DNA from: Gammaproteobacteria bacterium
Lineage (GTDB): Bacteria > Pseudomonadota > Gammaproteobacteria > JAPPPA01
Direction: 5' to 3'
NCBI GenBank assembly: GCA_028817755.1
Contig: JAPPPA010000292.1
Coordinates: 709-13,286 of the forward strand
Length of the DNA: 12,578 nt
Both the position numbers and the translations under genes were made by a program. Under the pieces are notes generated by a model. That model was not told where the DNA came from and did no database searches. It worked only from the letters and a program-made list of their open reading frames with translations. Position 1 is the first letter of the stretch. The number at the start of each line of letters is the position of its first letter. This document shows, one piece after another, positions 1 through 7,700 of the stretch.

Positions 1-834
1 GGTGCAGCCTTAAAAGACGGCCATATCCAGTCACTTGATCAACCCGTTGCTGATTTTATCGACTCGTTTAAAGAAGCCGGTAAAAGCGAAATCACCATCC
101 GCCAAGTGTTGCAGATGGCCTCTGGTTTGAACTTCATGGAGGAGTACGACAAGGCGGTCTCGGACACCACCGAGGCGTACTACGGTAAAGACCTTGTGGG
201 TTTGATTGATCGCTTAGGTATTGAAGAGATTCCCGGTACCACGCTGCGTTACAAGAGTGGCGATACACAGGTATTGGCATTGGTATTAATGGCGGCCACA
301 GGTAAAAGCCTGAGTGATTACGCCAGTGAGGCGTTATGGAGCAAGATTGGCGCGGTACATGACGCCCAGTGGAGCCTAGATGACGAAAACGGCGTAGAGA
401 AGGCCTACTGCTGCTTCTATTCCAATGCCCGTGATTTTGCCCGCATTGCGCAGCTGTATATGAATGTTGGCCGCGCGCCATCTGGTGAGCAGATTGTGTC
501 GCAGGAATATGTGCAGCAGTCGATTGTGCCAAACGGCATTCCACAGCTAGAAGAACGTTCGCCTTCACATTGGTACGGCTACCACTGGTGGGTGATGTTG
601 CATGAAGGCCATCCGATTTTTTATGCGCGCGGGATTTTGGGACAGTACGTGATTGCGATTCCAGATTTGAACGCGATTGTGGTGCGTTTAGGCCATAAGC
701 GCAGCGAGGTGAAGTTGAACCATCACCCAGCCGATGTGTATGGCATTTTGGATGGCGTGTTTGAGTTGCTTGATGTGCCACATCCAGAAGAGCAAAGAGC
801 AGAAGAACAAAAACAAGAGGAGCCAAAAGCGTGA
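1..834 (+). CDS. Serine hydrolase, beta-lactamase/class C-like family (5'-truncated by window edge)
   Basis: The reading frame is open from base 1 and ends at TGA 832-834, so 277 C-terminal residues are visible and the start lies outside the window. The family (beta-lactamase domain, COG1680; class C beta-lactamases, esterases, 6-aminohexanoate-dimer hydrolases) uses a nucleophilic serine in an SxxK motif, which should lie just upstream of base 1. Visible family hallmarks are the DG...LDQPV segment after the nucleophile helix, the TIRQVLQMASGL-type segment near 94-129, and the Y-K-S motif (YxS, general base) at 250-258, followed by SGDTQVL. A WWV and a GILGQY stretch near the C-terminus match the last active-site strand. 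The final ~20 residues are a charged E/Q/K tail. The gene overlaps the following DUF2505 gene by 4 nt (GTGA). The natural substrate cannot be inferred; a resistance role is unlikely for this subgroup. Confidence 0.88.
   Translation, partial: GAALKDGHIQSLDQPVADFIDSFKEAGKSEITIRQVLQMASGLNFMEEYDKAVSDTTEAYYGKDLVGLIDRLGIEEIPGTTLRYKSGDTQVLALVLMAATGKSLSDYASEALWSKIGAVHDAQWSLDDENGVEKAYCCFYSNARDFARIAQLYMNVGRAPSGEQIVSQEYVQQSIVPNGIPQLEERSPSHWYGYHWWVMLHEGHPIFYARGILGQYVIAIPDLNAIVVRLGHKRSEVKLNHHPADVYGILDGVFELLDVPHPEEQRAEEQKQEEPKA
815..822 (+). promoter_or_regulatory. Ribosome binding site deciding a GTG start
   Basis: AAGAGGAG lies 8 nt before the GTG at 831 and inside the end of the hydrolase gene. It supports the GTG start of the DUF2505 gene. 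Confidence 0.7.
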
Positions 835-1334
835 AGAGCTTTAACGACAGCTACGGTATTGAGTCAGATGTAGAAACGGCGATTGGTTTGATGACCACCG
901 AGCAGTACATCAAAGAAAAATACACAGCCATGGGCGCTAACCAGCTGCGCGTAACGGTGCTGGAAGACAGCGATGAGAAATTCCACAGCCGTGTTGAGCG
1001 CGTAGTACGCATGCGCGATAAAGCGCCAGGCTTTGCTAAGAAGCTGTTAAAAGAAGAAATGACCGTGGTGCACGAAGTCTGGTGGGGCAAAACCGGTGAT
1101 GTGAAGCAGGGTGGTTTTAAAGGCGAGCTACCGGGCATGAGCGGTGGCATCGAGGCCGATTTAAGCATGGCCGATGATGGCGACGGCAAAGCCGTGATTA
1201 GCATTGAAGGCCGCGTATCGGTCGGTATTCCGCTGATCGGCGGCAAGCTAGAAAGCTATATGGCGGGTATTGCCTCAGATAAATTCCGTGAGGATATTGA
1301 AGCGACGCGTAATTACTTAAAGGCGCACGCTTAA
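831..1334 (+). CDS. DUF2505 family protein
   Basis: This 167-residue protein resembles DUF2505 (PF10698), small cytosolic proteins related to the polyketide-cyclase/START fold; their ligand and function are unknown. Visible family features are an N-terminal strand-helix segment (residues ~1-30), a central LLKEEMTVVHEVWW-type strand (73-85), a GELPG turn (98-102) and the conserved C-terminal PLIGGKLESYM (134-144) followed by a long helix. The start is GTG at 831, chosen because AAGAGGAG (815-822) sits 8 nt upstream and because the start overlaps the stop of the hydrolase gene (GTGA). No ATG start is available nearby. The overlap indicates translational coupling with the hydrolase. There is no signal peptide or membrane segment. 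The family assignment rests on remembered sequence pattern; no function is claimed. Confidence 0.85.
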   Translation: MKSFNDSYGIESDVETAIGLMTTEQYIKEKYTAMGANQLRVTVLEDSDEKFHSRVERVVRMRDKAPGFAKKLLKEEMTVVHEVWWGKTGDVKQGGFKGELPGMSGGIEADLSMADDGDGKAVISIEGRVSVGIPLIGGKLESYMAGIASDKFREDIEATRNYLKAHA

Positions 1335-1364
1335 GCGCTAGGCCTGAGCGCGCACGGCAAAACT

Positions 1365-1385
1365 GCGGCCAGACACTCTGGCCGC
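1365..1385. terminator. Hairpin between convergent genes, probable bidirectional terminator
   Basis: A perfect 9-bp inverted repeat (GCGGCCAGA / TCTGGCCGC) with a 3-nt CAC loop lies between the stop of the DUF2505 gene (1334) and the stop of the minus-strand operon (1396). Read on the minus strand, the stem is followed by AGTTTTGCC, a short T tract. On the plus strand it is followed by GTATTTG, which is weaker. Position and symmetry fit a terminator serving both converging transcripts. The short T tracts make its intrinsic strength uncertain. Confidence 0.6.
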
Positions 1386-1395
1386 GTATTTGAGC

Positions 1396-2196
1396 TTAGC
1401 TGCGGCCTAATAGCGGTTGTACATTACCGCTGAACCAGCTGCCCATAATTTGAATGCCATCCATGCCAGGAAGCTGCCCAATTTTGTGATCCACATCGGT
1501 CACCAGCTTGTCGCCATAACCTTCGCCAAATAGGTCGGTGAATAGGCGCGCGACTTCTTCGTCGGTTTTCACGCCAGCGCCTACTGGGCTCCAGAAACGT
1601 TCCAACATAAAACGCACGAGTTTGCGGTGGCTTGGATTTGCTTCAAGGCGCTTTTTGGCGTTGTTGTAGTACCAAGAAAAGTGAACGCGCTCTTGCTTCA
1701 TGATGCGTTTCACAATTTCGTCTAGCACGGGGTTTTTGGTGGTTTCACGAATGCGTTGATAACCTGCATGGGTGGTGAATTCTTGCACCGCGCCCCAGGT
1801 CATATACAAGGTAACGAAGCGGTCGTTGAGGAAACGAGACACTTTGCTGGTGACCCAGGCAAGTAGTTTCTCACCCCAAGTCGCGTTGCGGCGTACGGCG
1901 GCAATACGGTCTTGTTGTAATGGGTTGCCGCACACGTCCAAGACTTTGGCGAGCGCTTCACCGTGGAAATATTCTTCGTAATTCCAAGCAGACAAAAAGC
2001 CAATCACACCGGGATCATCAATCGCGGTGGTGTGGAGCAGGTCGCGCATATAAATAATGGTTTGCGCTTCAATGTCGGCGAAGTAGGTGAGGATGAACTC
2101 TTCTTCTTCAGTAATGCCGGCGGCTTTGGCAGCCTCCCAATCAATATCGCTAATATCTAGCTTGCTGGAGATTTCCAGTACGCGTGCAGTTTCCAT
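1396..2196 (-). CDS. Acyl-ACP desaturase-like di-iron protein (ferritin-like fold)
   Basis: This 266-residue, largely helical soluble protein resembles the FA_desaturase_2 family (PF03405), which includes plant acyl-ACP desaturases and mycobacterial DesA proteins; these use a di-iron site to desaturate ACP-bound fatty acids. Candidate iron ligands follow the family order: E43, E75xxH78 (in EEYFHGE), E139 (in QEFTTH) and E169xxH172 (in QERVHF). There is no signal peptide, so it is cytosolic. The ATG at 2196 is preceded by GGAAGG about 4 nt upstream. It is the last gene of the minus-strand block, 11 nt after the anti-sigma gene, so it is probably co-transcribed with, and perhaps a target of, the sigma factor. 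It may adjust membrane lipids, but other di-iron oxygenase activities are possible. The family call is good; the substrate is unknown. Confidence 0.82.
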   Translation of the reverse strand: METARVLEISSKLDISDIDWEAAKAAGITEEEEFILTYFADIEAQTIIYMRDLLHTTAIDDPGVIGFLSAWNYEEYFHGEALAKVLDVCGNPLQQDRIAAVRRNATWGEKLLAWVTSKVSRFLNDRFVTLYMTWGAVQEFTTHAGYQRIRETTKNPVLDEIVKRIMKQERVHFSWYYNNAKKRLEANPSHRKLVRFMLERFWSPVGAGVKTDEEVARLFTDLFGEGYGDKLVTDVDHKIGQLPGMDGIQIMGSWFSGNVQPLLGRS

Positions 2197-2207
2197 TTAT
2201 CCTTCCG

Positions 2208-2972
2208 TTAGAAGCTAAAGCTGTCGAGGGCTGTGCGCTCTATCAACTTCGCTGTATTCACTACTGGCCCTGTAGGGAGACCAGTAGGTGAGCCGCCTGA
2301 GGGCTCTACGCTTACGGCTAATGTAAGCGTGCCTGTAACCTGCCGTATAGCGGTGGGCGCGGAGGTTACATTTTTTCCTTGATTAGGCAATACCCCAAGC
2401 GAAATTGGGGTGCCGCTGTCGGTTAATGCCCAAAGCTCAAGCACTTTCTCGTCAGTAGTGACTGACGGGTGCACGGCAATACTGGCGATATCGCCGTTGG
2501 CATAGCGTTCGATAATGTGGCTGATCACGCCGCCGGTTTCAAAGCTGGCGTAATGAGTGGGCGCCTCGCGTGACGGGCTGACTCTGCTATCCACATAGAG
2601 TGTGGTAACGACAGTCATTGCCATCAACGCGAAGCCCACCAGAGCGGCGCTTAACCAGCGTATCCCCCAATGGTTACCTTGTCCTTGGGCCGCTTGGTGA
2701 CGCGAACCCGCCGCCTCAGTGGTATGTTGGGCGTGCGAGAAGAGGCGGGTTTGAATGCGTTCCCATACCTCTTTACGCGGCGTTTCTGGTTTTGGATGCA
2801 GTGCCAGTGAAAAAAGTCGCTGTTCCCACCAATTGATCCAGTGGCGTAGCTCCGAGTTTTGCATTAATTGCTGCTGCACCGCTTGGCGCTCTTCACCACG
2901 GCGGTGGCCAAGCACGTACTCAGCGGCGAGTAGCTCGGTGTCGGTCATGCTGTTGGCGTTATTCTCATTCAT
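2208..2972 (-). CDS. Anti-sigma factor, RskA family (single-pass membrane protein)
   Basis: This 254-residue protein has the RskA-type layout (anti-sigma-K factor, PF10099). The cytoplasmic N-terminal helical domain (residues ~9-80, containing TELLAAEYVLG and a WINWWEQRL helix) would bind the sigma factor. A single transmembrane segment follows at ~105-127, then a periplasmic domain (~130-254) with the family signatures LELWAL (178-183), SLGVLP (191-196) and EPSGGSPTGLPTGPVV (223-238). It lacks cysteine entirely, so it is not a zinc-binding (ZAS) anti-sigma factor. It starts at ATG 2972, overlapping the sigma gene by 8 nt; the upstream Shine-Dalgarno is weak, which suggests translational coupling. 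An alternative ATG at 2948 has no better site. It presumably holds the sigma factor inactive until an envelope signal leads to proteolysis or release. The signal is unknown. Confidence 0.88.
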   Translation of the reverse strand: MNENNANSMTDTELLAAEYVLGHRRGEERQAVQQQLMQNSELRHWINWWEQRLFSLALHPKPETPRKEVWERIQTRLFSHAQHTTEAAGSRHQAAQGQGNHWGIRWLSAALVGFALMAMTVVTTLYVDSRVSPSREAPTHYASFETGGVISHIIERYANGDIASIAVHPSVTTDEKVLELWALTDSGTPISLGVLPNQGKNVTSAPTAIRQVTGTLTLAVSVEPSGGSPTGLPTGPVVNTAKLIERTALDSFSF

Positions 2973-3507
2973 TGTTCAAACAGCTCTTTAAGGCAGCTAG
3001 GCCACGGCGCATCCAGCTTTTTACGGTCCCCAAGGGTGTGCCGCTACTCGTGCTGAGTTCGGCCTGGGTGTATCCCGCAATGTAGCTTTTGAGAATCATT
3101 TCTGCGCTTTCGTCCGGTAGCTGTTCTAGGCAGGTCAGTAGTTGGGCGTGGTCACCTCCGAGTTTGGGTGTTTCGCCTAAAAACGGCTCGACCTGTTCTA
3201 AATCTACGGCTGGGCGCTCTTTTCGGATGCAGTCAATGGCGCGATAACGAGCAATGGTGACCATCCAACCAAACACGGTGCCTTTGCCTTCGTGATATTG
3301 GTCAGCTTTGTTCCAAACTTGAATGAAAGCCTCTTGCAGACAGTCCTCGGCACTGTCGCGGTTGGGCAATAAACGCATTAAGGAGCCGAGTATGGCGGCT
3401 GAAGTTTCCTGATACAGCGCCTGAAAAGCCTGCTGGTCATTCAGCGCGCAGCGCGAAATGAGATCCAGCAGTAGGCTTTGATCCGGTTGATAGTGGGCTT
3501 GGCTCAC
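2965..3507 (-). CDS. ECF-type RNA polymerase sigma factor (SigK/RskA-partner type)
   Basis: This 180-residue protein has only sigma regions 2 and 4. Region 2 spans ~24-97, with DCLQEAFIQVW at 55-65 and a FGWMVTIARYRAIDCIRKE segment at 79-97. Region 4 spans ~123-175, with a helix-turn-helix around 146-170 (YTQAEL ... GTVKSWMRRGL). It would direct RNA polymerase to a dedicated promoter set, possibly including this operon. The start is GTG at 3507, overlapping the upstream cytochrome stop as TAGTG; CTAAGGAG ends 5 nt before it (AAGGAG core at 3513-3518), which decides the start. Its stop overlaps the anti-sigma gene by 8 nt. Five cysteines are present (20, 56, 93, 126, 176). C126 and C176 are 50 residues apart and flank region 4, resembling the redox-sensitive pair reported for Mycobacterium tuberculosis SigK as I recall it. 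Confidence 0.92.
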   Translation of the reverse strand: MSQAHYQPDQSLLLDLISRCALNDQQAFQALYQETSAAILGSLMRLLPNRDSAEDCLQEAFIQVWNKADQYHEGKGTVFGWMVTIARYRAIDCIRKERPAVDLEQVEPFLGETPKLGGDHAQLLTCLEQLPDESAEMILKSYIAGYTQAELSTSSGTPLGTVKSWMRRGLAALKSCLNNE

Positions 3508-4793
3508 TAAAGCTCCTTAGACAGTCCTTTCAGTGCCAGTTTGAAGGTGTAAGGTTCAAAGTTATCTTCGTCATTTACGCTATTAAACAAAGGCACAGAA
3601 AGTGTTTGGTAGGTGTTTGGCTTCACGGCTCGAAGTATTAGCTGGATGCCAAAGGCGGCTTGTTCGGCCGCGTTATAGTCGTCAAACCAGCCGCGTTCGC
3701 CAGCCGAAATAACGGCTGCAAGGAGTTTACGTAGCTGTTCTGGATTTGGATTCGCGTTGGCTTGGTTTTTTTGCAGTAACTTGAGGCGAATAATGCCAGC
3801 CTTAGCGGTTTTCTTAATCTCACTAACCGACTGTGTGGAGGCGGCGTGTAGCTGATGTAGCCATTGGCGTAAGTCGGCTTGTTCTGCCGGCGCAATTTCT
3901 GCGGTAACGAGCCAAGCCATCATTAAGTGGCTGTCGGCTAGGCGCACCGTGCCCGGCGGTAGGCGGCGGCTGTTGCGTGGTTGCCAACGTTTGTCGCCCA
4001 TGGCGTGGTGGCAGGCTTGGCAGTCAAACACGGCGAGTTCAGGGAAGAGGGTGCTGGGGTTCATCCAGTCTGACGCCAATAGCTCAAGCCAGTTAATGGC
4101 GTTGCCGTAAATGCCGCCCATCCAGGTATTTAAGGCGTTGTGACCGTTTTTACGTGCGATGTAGTCATCGTCAATGCGGTAGTGCATGGGTTGTAGCTCT
4201 GAGAACGTTTGTAGCTCAAAACTGAGACGAGGGTGGCCGGCGCCCATGATTTCATGGGTGGTGAATTTGTCGTCGTTACCCATATGGCAAGACAGGCAGA
4301 GTGTGGTGCGTGCTTGTGGGTCGGCCGTTGGGTACATGCCGTCGGCGATATTGTCTTCGTGGCTACGATCTTTCTGCGTATGGGGTTTCAGCCATTTTTC
4401 AGAACCACCGTGGCAGGATTCGCAGCCAATGCCGTCGTTCACTGTGAATTTAGGGCCGCGAGCGTCTTCTTTAGGCGAGCTAAGGTGGCAGCCGGTGCAC
4501 ATGGCAGATTCATGCGCAGGCTCTTTTAGGCCAAGGTTTTTAGCGATTTTTTGCGATTCGGCATTGCGCAGGGTTTCCATGGCGCGCGAATGCGGATCGT
4601 AGCGTGACCAGATCACGTATTCGTTTTGCAGTACACGAGTTTTATTGAGTGGTTTAACTGAGCCGTGGCAGGTACTGGAGGCACAGCTAGAAACACCAAG
4701 GTGTTTTTCGTCGGACTGGTCGGGCAGCTTAGGTGTGGCGTAAGCCCAACTCATGCCGAGCAGTAGGGCGCAGAGAATGGCGATGTTTTTCAT
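3507..4793 (-). CDS. Secreted five-heme cytochrome c, c554-like
   Basis: This 428-residue protein starts with a Sec signal peptide (cleavage probably after AYA, residues ~17-19), so it works in the periplasm or outside. Covalent heme sites are one CX4CH (C37, C42-H43) and four CxxCH: C99-H103, C124-H128, C166-H170 and C258-H262. The first four, together with the intervening YxxW...DPHSRA region, resemble the cytochrome c554 family (PF13435), electron carriers related to the HAO partner. The C-terminal ~160 residues (270-428) lack hemes and are mainly helical. There is no lipobox or membrane anchor. The ATG at 4793 overlaps the stop of the decaheme gene (TAATG), with AAGGAG 8 nt upstream. Next to the barrel and the decaheme protein, the likely job is electron relay on the periplasmic side. 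Donor and acceptor are unknown. Confidence 0.9.
   Translation of the reverse strand: MKNIAILCALLLGMSWAYATPKLPDQSDEKHLGVSSCASSTCHGSVKPLNKTRVLQNEYVIWSRYDPHSRAMETLRNAESQKIAKNLGLKEPAHESAMCTGCHLSSPKEDARGPKFTVNDGIGCESCHGGSEKWLKPHTQKDRSHEDNIADGMYPTADPQARTTLCLSCHMGNDDKFTTHEIMGAGHPRLSFELQTFSELQPMHYRIDDDYIARKNGHNALNTWMGGIYGNAINWLELLASDWMNPSTLFPELAVFDCQACHHAMGDKRWQPRNSRRLPPGTVRLADSHLMMAWLVTAEIAPAEQADLRQWLHQLHAASTQSVSEIKKTAKAGIIRLKLLQKNQANANPNPEQLRKLLAAVISAGERGWFDDYNAAEQAAFGIQLILRAVKPNTYQTLSVPLFNSVNDEDNFEPYTFKLALKGLSKEL
3513..3518 (-). promoter_or_regulatory. Ribosome binding site deciding the sigma-factor GTG start
   Basis: AAGGAG on the minus strand lies 5 nt before the GTG at 3507, inside the 3' end of the pentaheme cytochrome gene. 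With the TAGTG stop/start overlap it indicates that the sigma factor is translated from the cytochrome mRNA. Confidence 0.7.
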
Positions 4794-7700
4794 TATTGAG
4801 TCTCCTTGCCTTGCTGGCCAGGTTCTTGCTCACGTGCTTGTTGCTGGTCGCGGTGCTCTAGTAGACGCTGATTAACTTTAGACGTTGGTACGTACCAAGG
4901 CTTGCCGTCGTCATCGAGATAGAGCTGTTTCATTTCTTCTTCGTTGAATGGGCGTGAGCCTAAGCGACCGAATACTGCAACTTGGCCGCCGGTTTCATCG
5001 GCACCACGATCACGTTCTAAGCCTTTCGATAACGCCAGTGCTGGTGCATGCGTTTTACGCCAAGCAATCAATTCTGGTTTAGGTTCTGGGCTAAAGCCAT
5101 AGAAGTTTGGTTGCGTATCGGGCGCGGTGAGTTGGATCACTTTCAAACCGTGTTCGCCATCAGCTACATAGGCGAAGAGGCTAGCGTTGGTGCTGGCAAC
5201 CACAATATCGCGGGCGTCTTTAATCGCGCCATCGGCAGTGAACTTGCGGCTGAGTACGGGTTTGTCAGGCTGAATAATATCGACCACGGCAATACCTTCA
5301 GCACCTGCGGCGACGTAGGCGTAGGTGCGGGCTAGGTGGATGCGCTGTGCATCTTTCAGCGGGATTAAGGCGTCTTTAAGGAATGCTGGGTTTTCTGGGT
5401 CGGTGACGTCGAACACATGCAGGCCGTGTGCATCGGTCGCAAACAGATAGCGGAATTGCAGCGCTGTAGCGCGTGGGTCTTCCATATCTAGTACGGCCAC
5501 GAGTTTTGGCTCGAGTGGGGTGTCTAAATTCAGCACCACAACGGCATCGTCGGTGGTGATGTAAATGTAGTAGCCGGCGGTGGTGATGTGTTTGGCACCG
5601 TCGAGTACGCCATCTGGGTTCCAGGTGAGTGCACGTTTGAGGAAGTTATTGCGGAACTCGCCGTCGGCCAAGGTGTTGATGTCTGAGAGGATCAGGCCTT
5701 CCTCGGCATCGGTCACAAGGGCGTAGTTGTAGATCGGGTGGAACGGTTGTTCTTCGTTCTCAATCCGCATTAAATCGCCTTGGTTGCGTTCTGGCGCAAT
5801 TGGCTGAGTGGTTGAGAGTGAGAGGCAGGTGGCGTTCTTACTTTCTAGCTGGGTGTCGTGGCCAAGCTCTGAGAACGGGGCTTTGATAATGCGCTGGCTA
5901 ATGCCTTTATTGGCAATGCTGGCAACGTCGTACACGTTCATGCCTTTTTTGCCTTCGGCAGCGAATAGGTATTCTCCCCGTAGCTGCAAGCAGCCTACGG
6001 TTTTGCCGCCATGCTCGAACGCGGTGGTGAGTTCTTGTTCACGGTCTTGGTGTTGTTGGAAGTAATCAGGGTAAGCGTATTTCTGTAGATAACTACCAAT
6101 CACGGCTTGTGGCTCGTCCCATTCGGTGACTTGTACGGCGCTAATGCCGTCTTCGGTGCCTAGGTAGGCGTGATAACCCAAGAAATCGTAGTAGTGCGTG
6201 CCGTGCATCAGCACCTGCGCCATCACGGCGTTGTTGTCGTTTTCTTCTGACAGGTGGCAGTCGTCACAGCGTTTGGTTTCTTCTTTACGCGCGGTGTGCG
6301 GGAAGTGCGGGTTAAACGCTTGTGAGCTGTAACCGCTAGAGGCGATAGGCGGCTGCTGTACGTAGATTTTTTCGCGGTTAGCATTGGTAGAAGAAAGCAC
6401 TAACGCAGAAGTCGAACGGATAGGCGCGACTTTATGGCCTTTAACCGTACTGTGCTTGCCGAGCATAAAGGTTTGGTCACGCACTACCTGCGGGTTGTAG
6501 GTGGCGTAGTTACGCGTTTCGCCGCCTTCGTAGTGGTGGCGCTCGGTTTTCCAGTTGGCTTCAATCGGTAAGTGGCAGCCGCCGCAGGACGTAGTCCAGC
6601 TGGTATGGCAGGCGTAGCACTCCATTTCTTCGTTGGCGTGAGCTAGGTCTTTACCCACGTATTCCCAGCCCCAATCCAGTGTGTCGGTATTAGTCGACAT
6701 CAATTTAGCTTGGGCGGCGTCTTCGTTGAATTGCGCGTGGCCTTTGCTAACGGTGTCTTTGACGAGAGACAGTTCCCACTCAAGCCCTGAAGTGACAGCG
6801 GAGCGTTGAATCAGTTTGTCGCCGATCCATTCAAAACGTTTTTGGCCGTCTGGGTTACGAATCAGGCTGAGGTCGGTAGTGCGGCCGGGGCCTGCTGGGC
6901 CAGAGGTGGTGAGGTTTGGATATTCGCTCACGGTGCCGTGGCAGTCGATACAGCCGATTTCTACGGCAGCGGCGACTTCACCATAGATATGGCCGTCTGA
7001 GTGCGAATCTTGCGCGTAGTGGCAATCGACGCAGTGCATGCCGACATCCAAATGGATGGAGGACATATGCACACTTTTCTGGAATTTTTCAGGGTCGTCG
7101 TTAGCAACAATTTCATCGTCTTCGGTGAGTAGGTTGCCGTCGCGGTCGCGCTTAAAGATGGCGCGGAAGTTCCAGCCGTGGCCGTGATAGTCCGCGAATT
7201 GGGTGTCGTTGAGCTCTGGGTTGAGTTCGGACACGCCTTTCAAGAACTCAAGGTCAGACCATTTGCCACGTACCGCGGCGCCCTCAGGGTTACGCTCCAA
7301 GGTTTCGTGCATTTCATGGGCGCTAGGGTACTTTTGCTCTTTCGGCCACATGGCTGGGGCGTCAGATTCGTAGTCCCACATGGTGTAGCCGAGATAGGTG
7401 TTGATGAACATATTCGGCTGGTGCATATGGCAGACGATGCACTGGCTTGATGGAATCGCGCGTGTGAATTTGTGCTGTAGCGGGTGGCCCGGCTCGTCTT
7501 TTGGAATGGTTGGGTCAACGGTGATGGTTTTGCCTTCGTGGCCATATTGGCCGTACCACGCCGAGTTCTTTTCATCGCGGTCGTTGGCGTAAATCACGTG
7601 GCAACCGGCACAACCAGAGTGGCGGTAATCACCGGGCTGGTCGTTGGTGCCCATGAACCAGCTCATCGGGTCATTGAGGCGAGTTTTGGTCATATTCAGT

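Noticed and set aside
134..826. Long minus-strand open frame opposite the hydrolase gene
   Set aside because: It is an antisense shadow: the translation is low in domain-like pattern, while the plus strand carries clear beta-lactamase-family motifs.
2308..2330. Inverted repeat ACGCTTAC / GTAAGCGT with a 7-nt loop as an internal terminator or operator
   Set aside because: It is inside the conserved C-terminal coding part of the anti-sigma gene and has no T tract; chance plus coding constraint is enough to explain it.
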